Origin: a bacterium UBP2_UBA5202
GTDB taxonomy: Bacteria; Edwardsbacteria; AC1; EtOH8
DNA: 64,000 nt
Assembly: GCA_002412795.1 (NCBI GenBank)
Contig: DHVS01000026.1
Span: forward strand, 5,385-69,384
Direction: 5' to 3'
Part shown: one piece after another, positions 51,003 through 59,246 of the stretch
How the letters are laid out: every line of letters begins with the position of its first letter
How positions within the stretch are numbered: position 1 is the first letter of the stretch
Made by a program: the position numbers and the translations under genes
The notes under the pieces: model-generated
The model's database searches: none
The model's input: only the letters and a program-made list of their open reading frames with translations
What the model was told of the DNA's origin: nothing

Positions 51003-51231
51003 TTTTCCTGCGTTCTTGGTTTTCTTATAAAGATTAACTTTAGGGGTCGTAAGTATCCGTGCCGTTTATTTTCCTGTGTTCCTGGTTTCCTTATAGAGAT
51101 TAACCTTAGGTATCGTAAGTATCCGTGCCGTTTATTTTCCTGCGTTCTTGTTTTCCTTATAAAGATTAGCCTTAGGTATCGCAAGAATCCGTACCGTTTA
51201 TTTTCCTGTATTCCTGGTTTCCTTATAGAGG
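51003..51231. repeat. 66-bp tandem repeat array after korA
   Basis: TTTTCCTG recurs at about 51003, 51069, 51135 and 51201, a period of exactly 66 bp. The unit continues as a copy of korA's own last bases (AGTATTGTAACTATCC resembles GGTATCGTAAGTATCC in each unit), so the array seems to have grown from the gene end. An open frame of 22-residue repeats exists but is not convincing as a gene. Confidence 0.85.
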
Positions 51232-53013
51232 TTAGCCTAAAGTATTGTAACTATCCACTATGTACTTCGCCGTCAGCGGACGGCCGTCAAACTTGCGAAT
51301 TGAACTATCCGCTTTGATCTTAGTCTCTGTCAGCAGCAGTTTCTCAAACTGACCGGTGGCGTTCTGCTCCACCACGATGATCTTTTTAAATCCGGACAGC
51401 AATTCCACCGTTTCCTTTGGCAAAGGAAACACCTGCGGAAAATGCACCGCCGAAACCTTCTCCCCCTTTTCCTGCATTAGCTGGACCGCCTCACGCACCG
51501 CGTGCTTGGAAGAACCGAAGCCGACCAGCACTGTTTCCCTGGAATCCCCGAAGACTTCAGGACTAAGAGAATCCTCCTTAAGGCCTTTGAGCTTGGCCAA
51601 ACGCTTGGCCGTCATCTGCAGGCGAACCGAAGCGCTCTCGGCAATGTGTCCTTCCTCGGTATGCTCGTCGCTGTCCCAGTACTGCACCTCTTCGGTATCC
51701 CCGGGAATGAGCCGTGAAGAGATTCCGTCTGCGGACAAGTGGTAGCGCTTGTAGGAACCGGAAGCCTGATCCCAGGAATCCAAGAGCTTGCCCCGGTCGA
51801 TGGGAATTTTATCCAGGTCCAGACCGTCCACGGTCCAGAACGAGTCGTTCAGGTTCTGGTCGCCCAAGACTATCACCGGGGTTTGGTATCTGTCGGCCAG
51901 GTTGAAAGCCTGCTGCATGGCGTAGACGGTCTCTTCGGCGTCGCCGGGGGCCAGAATGGCCCGGGCAAACTCGCCGTGGCCGCCGTACAGGGCGAACAAA
52001 AGATCCCCCTGCTCGGTGCGGGTGGGAAAGCCGGTGGCCGGGCCGGGCCTTTGGGCGATGAATACCACCAGAGGCACCTCGGTCATTCCGGCCAGCGAAA
52101 GGCCCTCGGTCATCAGGGCGAAGCCGCCGCCCGAGGTGCAGGTCATGGCCCTTGCTCCGGCCACCGAGGCCCCGATGGCCATGTTGACGGCCGAGATCTC
52201 GTCCTCGGCCTGCTCCACCAAAATGCCTGAGATCTCCTTTTGCTTGGCGGCGCAGTATTCCATTATGCCGGTGGAGGGCGACATGGGATAGGCCGACAGG
52301 AACTGCAGGCCCGAGACCAAACTGCCGAACCCGGCCGCCTCGCTGCCGGTCATAAGCATCTTGCCGGGGGTGGTGGAAGCTTTCCGGTGCAAAGTACAGT
52401 AGGGACAGACGCCCTTGAATTCCCGTTCGGCATGATCGTACCCGGCCCGGGCCGCCCGGATGTTGGCCTCTACGATAAGATCTCCCTTGCGGTCGAACAG
52501 GTCGCCCAGGGTGTCGGCCAGGACGTCAAAATCATACTCCATCAGGCTGAAGCACACCCCGCAGGCCGCAGCGTTGACCATGATCTTGCTCTGGGCCGCC
52601 TCCAGGGCCAGCTTCTCCAGCGGCACCGGGAACAGGTTCAGCTTTTTGTTATTGCTGGCGCTGAGTTCAGTCGAAGCGCCGCCCTCGCGGGCACTGAGCC
52701 CTGTCGAAGTGACCGCATCTGATATTTTGTCATCGTAAACCACCACCCCGCCCTCCACCATCCCGGGCGAATGGAAGTCTATTGATTCCCGGTTGAGGGC
52801 GATCAGGATGTTGGACCTTTCCGACAGACTGCCCACCGGCCGGTCGGAGATCCTCAAGGAGGCGAAGTTGTGCCCGCCCCGGACCCGGGACATCAGGTCC
52901 TGGTAGCAATGGACAAAGTAGCCCTGGCGGGTTAGCGCCCTGGCCAAAGTGTAGGAGATGGTCTGCATCCCCTGTCCGGCCGCGCCGGCTATGGTGATGA
53001 TGATATCTATCAT
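51232..53013 (-). CDS. korA: 2-oxoacid:ferredoxin oxidoreductase, fused gamma-alpha subunit
   Basis: A 593-residue protein. The gamma domain (residues 1-200) begins IDIIITIAGAAGQGMQTIS and has MSRVRGGHNFASLRIS. The alpha domain (about 215-593) has GVCPYCTLHRK, SAYPMSPSTGIMEYCA, ARAMTCTSGGGFALMTEGLS and VVLGDQNLND. A segment at about 101-120 (TSTGLSAREGGASTELSA) is encoded by two palindromic interspersed repeats and does not belong to the family. No Shine-Dalgarno sequence is seen. A 19-bp-stem palindrome lies 8 bp before the start. Confidence 0.93.
   Translation of the reverse strand: MIDIIITIAGAAGQGMQTISYTLARALTRQGYFVHCYQDLMSRVRGGHNFASLRISDRPVGSLSERSNILIALNRESIDFHSPGMVEGGVVVYDDKISDAVTSTGLSAREGGASTELSASNNKKLNLFPVPLEKLALEAAQSKIMVNAAACGVCFSLMEYDFDVLADTLGDLFDRKGDLIVEANIRAARAGYDHAEREFKGVCPYCTLHRKASTTPGKMLMTGSEAAGFGSLVSGLQFLSAYPMSPSTGIMEYCAAKQKEISGILVEQAEDEISAVNMAIGASVAGARAMTCTSGGGFALMTEGLSLAGMTEVPLVVFIAQRPGPATGFPTRTEQGDLLFALYGGHGEFARAILAPGDAEETVYAMQQAFNLADRYQTPVIVLGDQNLNDSFWTVDGLDLDKIPIDRGKLLDSWDQASGSYKRYHLSADGISSRLIPGDTEEVQYWDSDEHTEEGHIAESASVRLQMTAKRLAKLKGLKEDSLSPEVFGDSRETVLVGFGSSKHAVREAVQLMQEKGEKVSAVHFPQVFPLPKETVELLSGFKKIIVVEQNATGQFEKLLLTETKIKADSSIRKFDGRPLTAKYIVDSYNTLG
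52656..52711. repeat. Two palindromic interspersed repeats inside korA
   Basis: GGCGCTGAGTTCAGTCGAAG-CGCC (52656-52679) and CACTGAGCCCTGTCGAAGTG (52691-52710) have matching arms around cores close to GAGCCTGTCGA. They are read through in frame, adding about 20 residues to the gamma domain. Confidence 0.8.
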
Positions 53014-53020
53014 AGGCTTA

Positions 53021-53058
53021 ATTTATTAGCCCAGTCCTTAAGGGCTGGGCTAATAAAT
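53021..53058. promoter_or_regulatory. Long palindrome between the metallo-hydrolase gene and korA
   Basis: ATTTATTAGCCCAGTCCTT followed by AAGGGCTGGGCTAATAAAT is a 38-bp palindrome with one mismatch. It spans most of the 59-bp gap and ends 8 bp from the korA start. It may be an attenuator, a processing site or an operator. No T-run follows. Confidence 0.55.
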
Positions 53059-53072
53059 ATTATTCAATCTTT

Positions 53073-53900
53073 TCAGACCTCCAGTTTTTCGCCTTCCCGG
53101 GCCCCAAAGATATGGATCTTGGTGTTGGCCTTCATTTCCCCTATCACCTGCTCCAGCTGCCGGTCGCTGCGCTCCGGGTCGTGGTGGTGGAAGCCCAGGG
53201 ACTTGACCCCGGCGTCCTCGGCCAGCTTGATCACCTCCAGAAAAGTGGAGTGCCCCCAGCCCCGGGTCCGCTTCATGTCGTCCTCGGTGTACTGGGCATC
53301 GTGGATCAGCAGGTCGGCCCCGGAGCAGAAATCCACGAATTTTTTGTACTCGGTCTGGGGCTTGTCGATCATCAGTTCGTTGTCGGTCAGAAAGCAGAAG
53401 GTCTTGCCGCCATCGTGGATCTTGACCCCGTAGGTGGGCACCGGGTGGTTGTTGCGGATGATGTCGCAGTGCATCTCGCCCAGGTTAAAGCCCTCGTCGT
53501 CTTCCACCACCTGATAGTTGATGTTGGACTGGACCTCCTGCAGCTTGGCCGGGAAGACGTAGCCGTCCATCTGGTCGTAGAGGGTGGAATAGAGCCGGCC
53601 GAAGCTTTCCTTGGCCCCCAAAAAGCGGATCTTGAAACGGGACATGTAGATCGGCAGGAAGAAGGGCAGTCCCTGGATGTGGTCCCAGTGGACGTGGGTC
53701 ACGAAGATCGGGATCTCGGGCACCTCTTTTTCCTTTAAAAGATTCAGCCCCAGCTTGCGGATGCCGGTGCCGCAGTCGATGATCAGCCGCTGGCCCTTGC
53801 TGGTGACCACCTCCACGCAGGTGGTGTTGCCGCCGAAATCAACGGTGTCATGACCCGGCGCCGGGATCGAGCCCCGCACTCCGTAATGGGTGATCTGCAT
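53073..53900 (-). CDS. MBL-fold metallo-hydrolase
   Basis: A 275-residue metallo-beta-lactamase-fold enzyme. HYGVRGSIPAPGHDTVDFGG at the N-terminus, THVHWDHIQGLPFF (HxHxDH motif with zinc ligands), NNHPVPTYGVKI, DLLIHDAQYTEDD (Asp ligand) and HHHDPERSDRQL (His ligand) give two metal sites. The pattern is that of the cyclic-nucleotide-phosphodiesterase-like or phosphoribosyl-phosphodiesterase branch. The substrate is unknown. It lies upstream of korA. Confidence 0.88.
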   Translation of the reverse strand: MQITHYGVRGSIPAPGHDTVDFGGNTTCVEVVTSKGQRLIIDCGTGIRKLGLNLLKEKEVPEIPIFVTHVHWDHIQGLPFFLPIYMSRFKIRFLGAKESFGRLYSTLYDQMDGYVFPAKLQEVQSNINYQVVEDDEGFNLGEMHCDIIRNNHPVPTYGVKIHDGGKTFCFLTDNELMIDKPQTEYKKFVDFCSGADLLIHDAQYTEDDMKRTRGWGHSTFLEVIKLAEDAGVKSLGFHHHDPERSDRQLEQVIGEMKANTKIHIFGAREGEKLEV

Positions 53901-53974
53901 AACTTTGCCTTTAAGATGTTTCTGGTTCCGTTTGCCGTTTCCAGTTCATTGTTAACTGTTCATTGCTCATTGTG

Positions 53975-55141
53975 TCAGACTTCCTTGTACTTCTGGTAGA
54001 CCTCCAGCACCTGGTCCATCCCCTTGACGAAGGCCTCGCTTACCGCCGGATCAAAATGGGTGCCGGTGGTCTCGGTGATGATCTGCATGGTCTCGGCTAT
54101 GGACATGGCCGGCTTGTAGACCCTTTTGTTGGACAGGGCGTCGAAGACGTCGGCCAGGGCCACTATCCGGCCCTCCAGCGGGATCTCCTGGCCCTGGAAC
54201 TTGTTGGGGTAGCCGGTGCCGTCCCACTTTTCGTGATGGGTCATGGCTATGGTCTGGGAAAGCTGCAGCATCGGCACCGCCGAGTCCTTCAGGATCTCGG
54301 CCCCGATAATGGTGTGGGATTCCATGATCTTCCGTTCCAGCACGTTCAGGTGGCCGGGCTTTAACAGGATGGCGTCGGGAATGCCCACCTTGCCCACGTC
54401 GTGCATGGGGCTGGCCAGCCGGATGGCCTCCACCCTTTCCCGGGGCAGGTCCATCATCTTGGCGATGATGGCGGAATAGTGGCTCATCCTCTGGATGTGG
54501 CCCCCGGTCTCCTTGTCCCGGTACTCGGCCGCCAGGCCCAGCCGCATGATGGTGTCCAGATGGGCCTCTTTGATCTCCCGGTTCAGCTGGGCGTTCTTGA
54601 CGGCCACCGCCGCCTGCGAGGCCACCGAGAGCATCAGCTCCTCGGAGTCCCGGTTGAAGGGGATAATCTTGCCGTTTTCGTCCTTGGCGTTGATCAGCTG
54701 CAGCACCCCTATCACCCCGCCCTGGGCGTCCTTCATCGGCAGCTGCAGCATGGAGGTGGTGTGGTAGTTGACCCTCTGGTCGAAGGAACGGTCAAAATGG
54801 TATTCGGCCGAATCGGGGATGGCGTAGGCGTCCGGGATGTTGACTAGGGTCCCGGTGTTGGCCACGTAGCCGGAGAGCGACCGGTTGGAGATGGGCACCG
54901 GGAAAGGCTTGAACAGCATCTCCTCGGCCTTTTTGCCCTCCCGGGCGGCCAGGGTGTCGTTCTGGCTGACCACGAAGTTCAGGTGATCGCCCTCCTTGAT
55001 GTACAAACTGCCGGCGTCGCAGTTGGCGAAAGCCCGGGACTCGCTGACGATCAGCTCCAGCAGTTTATCCAGCTCCCGCACCGAGGAAAGGGCGATGCCG
55101 ATCCTGACTAATTTATCGAAGGCGCTGCTGCATTGTTCCAT
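53975..55141 (-). CDS. GAF-HD-GYP protein (c-di-GMP phosphodiesterase type)
   Basis: A 388-residue cytoplasmic protein. A GAF domain (residues about 15-170, LDKLLELIVSESRAFANCDA and VIGVLQLINAKD) precedes an HD-GYP domain (about 195-375) with MHDVGKVGIPDAILLKPG and MTHHEKWDGTGYPN; the GYP motif and metal-binding histidines are intact. It should hydrolyse c-di-GMP under control of a ligand at the GAF domain. Coupled to the glycosyltransferase gene upstream (3 bp gap). Confidence 0.93.
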   Translation of the reverse strand: MEQCSSAFDKLVRIGIALSSVRELDKLLELIVSESRAFANCDAGSLYIKEGDHLNFVVSQNDTLAAREGKKAEEMLFKPFPVPISNRSLSGYVANTGTLVNIPDAYAIPDSAEYHFDRSFDQRVNYHTTSMLQLPMKDAQGGVIGVLQLINAKDENGKIIPFNRDSEELMLSVASQAAVAVKNAQLNREIKEAHLDTIMRLGLAAEYRDKETGGHIQRMSHYSAIIAKMMDLPRERVEAIRLASPMHDVGKVGIPDAILLKPGHLNVLERKIMESHTIIGAEILKDSAVPMLQLSQTIAMTHHEKWDGTGYPNKFQGQEIPLEGRIVALADVFDALSNKRVYKPAMSIAETMQIITETTGTHFDPAVSEAFVKGMDQVLEVYQKYKEV

Positions 55142-55144
55142 TGG

Positions 55145-56890
55145 TTACCTTTCGTTCCTTTTATCACCAACAATACTGTCAATGGTCTTTATGCTGTTTA
55201 TAGCCGCTGTGAAATCAGGTTCTACTCTCAAGGCTTTTTTAAATTCTTCCAAAGCCCTCAAGTACTGGCCTGTTTGGGCATAAAATGCGCCTAAATTATT
55301 GTATGCTTCAGCTATCTGATGACTGCATTTTGCGGCTTTGGTAAAATACTCAAAAGCCGCGGATAATTTCCCCTGTTTGTAGTAGATTATCCCCAAATTA
55401 TCGTATGCATATGGATTGTCGTTGTCCTCGTTGATGCTTTTATTATAATATTCCTCAGCTTTTGACAATTCGCACTTTTTATCGTATGCTATAGCATACA
55501 GCAAATATTGCCGGGCATAGTTGATCTTGCCGACACCGAAGAACCAAGAATTTGATAGTGAGTACGAAAACAGGAAAATAGCGATATAAGCAGCATATTT
55601 CTTCTTGCTTATTCTGCCACCCTCGATAAGCAGCCGATATAATGCATACGTGGCAAAAATGGCAATCACGGGGATTATGGCGATCCTAAACCTTGATACT
55701 ACAAAAAATGCGGTCACAGTCAACAAATTTGCCAAGATAAGCGCTAAGCCTATATATATATATATATTACGCTTCTCTGTTAAAGCAATTATTATGCCCA
55801 AGATTGCTAAAGGGAATATCACTCCAAAAGGAAAACCAATGCCCTTTACGGAAAAAACAAGCTTGTCTAACAAGGGGGAGAACTTTTTGTATGTGTATAT
55901 GCTTTTATTGCTCTCAATCTCAAAAGAATTGAGATAGTAATAAATTTTCTTCAAAAATAAGGAGGAGGCTATTAAGGGCTGCCCAATCATAAAATCAAGG
56001 GACTTTTTAAACCAATAGTTAGAAACTTCAGAGGGCTTCAACTTGCGCCCGGTTTCGCGCTCCGCCAAATCAATGGAACTTTTCTTTACATTGTCCTCGT
56101 AAAACCCCATCCGGGGCATTTTCCCTTCTATGGCTATTGCCGTCTTCCCGTCGCTTACCGGGTTGTTGCCCAAATAGAAATTTATCCCGCCCTGCGAAGC
56201 TATGGGCACGAAATCACCGCCCACATAAAGGTTCCTCAAGGTTACGGGCAGAATCATTATCGCCACACCCAGACAAACCAGAACCAAAGGTTTTATGGCT
56301 CTTTTTGCCAGATATAAAAGCAACAGGAGAACTGCGACAAAAAACAAGATGTCCGGTCTGGTTATGGCAGATAATCCCCATATAATTCCGGTGACAACCC
56401 ATAGCACAGTTTTATTTTTTTCCAATGCCTCAAAGAACAACAACAACGCCGAACAATTGAAAAATATTATCAGCACCGGCATCAAGTACTCGGCGTCAAA
56501 ATATATCAGTGGGCCGTAAAAAGCAGTTGCCGCTGCGGCAATGATGCCCACTTTATTGTTGAATATTTTACCGCCCAGTTTATAAACCAAAACACAATTC
56601 AGGGAACCGATTATTATCTGAATTACCCTGGCTGTGAAATAATTAACCCCAAAAACGGAATAAATTAAACCCAATAAATATGGATACAAAGGCGCCCGAA
56701 AAAATGCCTCTTTCCCGATTAAGTTTCCGTTTGCAATATCAACCGCCCAAAGATGGTGCCACAAGGCATCCACGGCTGGCATGTCGAAATCCGGCGCAGT
56801 GCGTATTTGAAAAAGGTAAATAAGCCTGAGGCCCAGGGCTATTATAAATATGCTTGTTTCAACAAGAAACTTGTGTTTATTTATTTTCAT
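55145..56890 (-). CDS. Membrane glycosyltransferase (GT39/ArnT-like) with C-terminal TPR repeats
   Basis: About 581 residues. The N-terminal region carries many hydrophobic helices and the acidic periplasmic loop with FFRAPLYPYLLGLIYSVFG, a signature of PMT_2 dolichyl- or polyprenyl-phosphate sugar transferases. From about residue 450 TPR units follow (YAYDNLGIIYYKQGKLSAAF, EAYNNLGAFYAQTGQYLRAL). It would transfer a lipid-linked sugar to a periplasmic acceptor, with the TPR binding a partner. The gene is AT-rich. ATG 56888-56890 is chosen; an extension to 56947 overlaps the rubredoxin gene. Confidence 0.8.
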   Translation of the reverse strand: MKINKHKFLVETSIFIIALGLRLIYLFQIRTAPDFDMPAVDALWHHLWAVDIANGNLIGKEAFFRAPLYPYLLGLIYSVFGVNYFTARVIQIIIGSLNCVLVYKLGGKIFNNKVGIIAAAATAFYGPLIYFDAEYLMPVLIIFFNCSALLLFFEALEKNKTVLWVVTGIIWGLSAITRPDILFFVAVLLLLLYLAKRAIKPLVLVCLGVAIMILPVTLRNLYVGGDFVPIASQGGINFYLGNNPVSDGKTAIAIEGKMPRMGFYEDNVKKSSIDLAERETGRKLKPSEVSNYWFKKSLDFMIGQPLIASSLFLKKIYYYLNSFEIESNKSIYTYKKFSPLLDKLVFSVKGIGFPFGVIFPLAILGIIIALTEKRNIYIYIGLALILANLLTVTAFFVVSRFRIAIIPVIAIFATYALYRLLIEGGRISKKKYAAYIAIFLFSYSLSNSWFFGVGKINYARQYLLYAIAYDKKCELSKAEEYYNKSINEDNDNPYAYDNLGIIYYKQGKLSAAFEYFTKAAKCSHQIAEAYNNLGAFYAQTGQYLRALEEFKKALRVEPDFTAAINSIKTIDSIVGDKRNER

Positions 56891-56909
56891 CGGCAACCAA
56901 ATATTTTTC

Positions 56910-57110
56910 TTACAGCAGGTGCCGGGGCACGAACTCCTCGTCCTCAAAGTCCTCGTCTATCATCTCAAATACCTCCTTGCCGGCTCCGCACTCGGGGCAG
57001 ATCCAGTCCAGGGGCAGATATTCAAAATAGGTCCCCGGCCTGACATCGCCGTCCGGATCCCCCAGATTGGGATCGTAGATGTAGCCGCAGATTGAACATC
57101 GCCATTCCAT
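56910..57110 (-). CDS. Rubredoxin-like protein
   Basis: A 66-residue iron protein. WRCSICGYIYDPNLGDPDG and LPLDWICPECGAGKEVFE place four cysteines in the CxxCGY-CPxCG rubredoxin pattern for one Fe(SCys)4 centre; aromatic core residues are present. An unusual acidic tail (EDFEDEEFVPRHLL) follows. It probably carries single electrons for oxygen detoxification or flavoprotein reduction in an anaerobe. Confidence 0.93.
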   Translation of the reverse strand: MEWRCSICGYIYDPNLGDPDGDVRPGTYFEYLPLDWICPECGAGKEVFEMIDEDFEDEEFVPRHLL

Positions 57111-57145
57111 TTTTGCCTCCCATTATTATTGTTGCCGGGATTATT

Positions 57146-58321
57146 TTATTGCCCCTGGGCCAGGGCCTGGATGATCCGGTCGGCCGGGATCAGACGGTCC
57201 AGATGCAGCAAATAGATGTCGCGATCGCCGTCGCGCTGGGAAACGAACAATATCGTCTTTTGATCCGGGAAAATCCCGAAGGCCATGTCCTGGGCCTTAT
57301 GGGCTGTCAGCCGGAGGTTTTTGTCTTCCCGGCGGTCGTAAAGATAGACCTCGTCGTTTCCCTGGCGGGAAGAGGTGTACAATAGATATCTTAGATCGGG
57401 GGTGAGTATGGTGGGGATCCCTGCCCGGAATGACGGGCAGCCGACCTGCCTGGCTTCTCCTCCGGCCAGGGGCCATAACTTGAGCACATTCTGATTTTCC
57501 TGTACCTGCTGGTAAAGGATCTGTCCGGAGATTATTTCAATGCAATCCTTATCCCCCTTTTCCTGCGGATCGGGCAGGACCAGTCTGGGGCGGTCATTCT
57601 TTGCCAGGGACAGCCTCCAAAGCCCCCAAAAAGCGCCGCTGTCGCTTAAGAAAAAGATCTCGCCCCCGTCAGGAGAGAACCTGGGGAGAAGGTCGTCATA
57701 TTTTTGGGCCGTCAGCCTCCGCTCTTTTCCGGTCTGCAGATCCAGGAGGTATATCTCATCGTTCCCGTCGCGGTCGGAAACATAGGCCAGGCTCTTTCCG
57801 TCCGGACTGAAGGACGGCATAAAATCAAGGCCCGGGCAGTTGGTGATCCGTTTCTGGTTTTGGCCGTCGGCATCCATCACATAGAGCTCGGTGTTGCCGT
57901 CCCGCTTGCTGGAAAAAGCTATCTTCCGCCCGTCGGGAGACAGGGCCGGCAGGGCATCATTTCCCGGCGAAAAGGTCAGCCTGGTCACTTCATACGGCTC
58001 CATCCCCAGATACACCGCCACCTTTTGGCGCAGAAAGGTGTCCTGGGCCGCCGGGTAATCCAGCCGGCAAAGTATCCCGTATTCCCTGCAGGCCGGCTCT
58101 GCCGAGTCGGCCAGGCAATAGGCCTTGGCCAGATAGTAGTGGCCCCGGGGGTCCTTGGGGGCATCCTGCACGGCCTGGGAGAACTGCCCGATGGCCTTGC
58201 CCAGATCGCCGATCTCCATAAACTGCCGTCCCTTGCTGAGGGCCTGATTGCGTCCGCAGCTTAAGGCGGCCAGGGCCATTATCAGACATACGGCCGGGAC
58301 CCCTATTCCTTTCGGTCTCAT
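57146..58321 (-). CDS. TPR and TolB-type beta-propeller lipoprotein
   Basis: About 391 residues. MRPKGIGVPAVCLIMALAAL followed by SC is a lipoprotein signal. TPR-like helices (residues about 28-110, AIGQFSQAVQDAPKDPRGHY) precede a PD40 propeller (LSPDGRKIAFSSKRDGNTEL, FSPDGKSLAYVSDRDGNDEI, FSPDGGEIFFLSDSGAFWGL and two more blades). It resembles TolB in the propeller but differs by the TPR start, and a role in envelope assembly is inferred. Start chosen for GGAAAG before the ATG at 58321. Confidence 0.8.
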   Translation of the reverse strand: MRPKGIGVPAVCLIMALAALSCGRNQALSKGRQFMEIGDLGKAIGQFSQAVQDAPKDPRGHYYLAKAYCLADSAEPACREYGILCRLDYPAAQDTFLRQKVAVYLGMEPYEVTRLTFSPGNDALPALSPDGRKIAFSSKRDGNTELYVMDADGQNQKRITNCPGLDFMPSFSPDGKSLAYVSDRDGNDEIYLLDLQTGKERRLTAQKYDDLLPRFSPDGGEIFFLSDSGAFWGLWRLSLAKNDRPRLVLPDPQEKGDKDCIEIISGQILYQQVQENQNVLKLWPLAGGEARQVGCPSFRAGIPTILTPDLRYLLYTSSRQGNDEVYLYDRREDKNLRLTAHKAQDMAFGIFPDQKTILFVSQRDGDRDIYLLHLDRLIPADRIIQALAQGQ

Positions 58322-58478
58322 CGCTCTTTCCATTTGATCATTTTAAGCATCCGCCGGTCAAAAGTCAACAAAAAATTCAGTTGCCTTTTATTTTTGCTTG
58401 TGATATAGTTTTAAGGTATTGGGATCCCCGGCCCCGGCCAGAACTTTAAACAATTTAAGATACCACGACTGCATTTTT

Positions 58479-59207
58479 ATGTCAATACCCTTTTACTTTT
58501 TATCTGACGTCCACCTGGGGGCGGGCAGCCCCGAACTGGAACGGCTGAAACTGGCCCGGCTGAAGAAACTTTTTGCCGTTATCCGGGCCCAACCCGGGCC
58601 GCTGTTCATTTTGGGCGACCTGTTCGATTTCTGGTTCGAATACCGGACCGTGATCCAGTCCGAGCATTTTGAGGCATTGGCGGAGATGCTGGAGCTGCGG
58701 CGGTCCGGAGTGGAGATCACCCTGCTGGCCGGAAACCACGATTATTGGATGGGGCCTTTCCTGGAAAGACAGCTGGGGTTTAAGATCGTCAAGGATGACC
58801 TGACCATTGACCTGGGCGGCCAAAAGGTTCTGCTCTGCCACGGCGACGGCCTGGATCAGACGGACCGGGGCTACCGGGCGCTGAAGGCGGTGCTGCGGAA
58901 TCCCCTGAGCATCAGGCTTTTCAGCCTGATCCATCCCGGCCTGGCCGTCTCCTTTGCCCATTGGTTCTCCAGTTTTTCCCGCAATCATCTGACCAGGCAC
59001 AAATATGCGGACCAGGCGCCGCTGGAGCGCCAGGCCGCCGGGTTTTTTGCCCTGGGCTACCGGGCGGTGGTGTTCGGCCACACCCACCAGCCGGCCCTGA
59101 AGGACACGGACGGCCATGTTTTTCTGAACCTGGGGGATTTCTTCAAGAATTTCACCTATGCCGTTTACCGCGACGGAAAATTCAGGCTGGAAAAAGTTGA
59201 AGATTAG
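58479..59207 (+). CDS. lpxH: UDP-2,3-diacylglucosamine diphosphatase (LpxH-like)
   Basis: A 242-residue metallophosphoesterase of lipid A synthesis, making lipid X from UDP-diacylglucosamine. FLSDVHLGAG, GDLFDFWFEYR, LLAGNHDYWMG, LLCHGDGLDQTDRGYR and VFGHTHQPALK are in order and contain the metal ligands. The ATG at 58479 is the start; a longer reading from 58419 has no similarity. This enzyme implies an LPS-type outer membrane. Confidence 0.88.
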   Translation: MSIPFYFLSDVHLGAGSPELERLKLARLKKLFAVIRAQPGPLFILGDLFDFWFEYRTVIQSEHFEALAEMLELRRSGVEITLLAGNHDYWMGPFLERQLGFKIVKDDLTIDLGGQKVLLCHGDGLDQTDRGYRALKAVLRNPLSIRLFSLIHPGLAVSFAHWFSSFSRNHLTRHKYADQAPLERQAAGFFALGYRAVVFGHTHQPALKDTDGHVFLNLGDFFKNFTYAVYRDGKFRLEKVED

Positions 59208-59246
59208 GTCACAATAATCATAAAAGAAAGCGGAGAGGATCCCACC

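Noticed and set aside
50978..51184. 68-residue repetitive protein
   Set aside because: It is a translation of the 66-bp tandem repeat. The open frame results from a unit length divisible by three, and no start signal is convincing.
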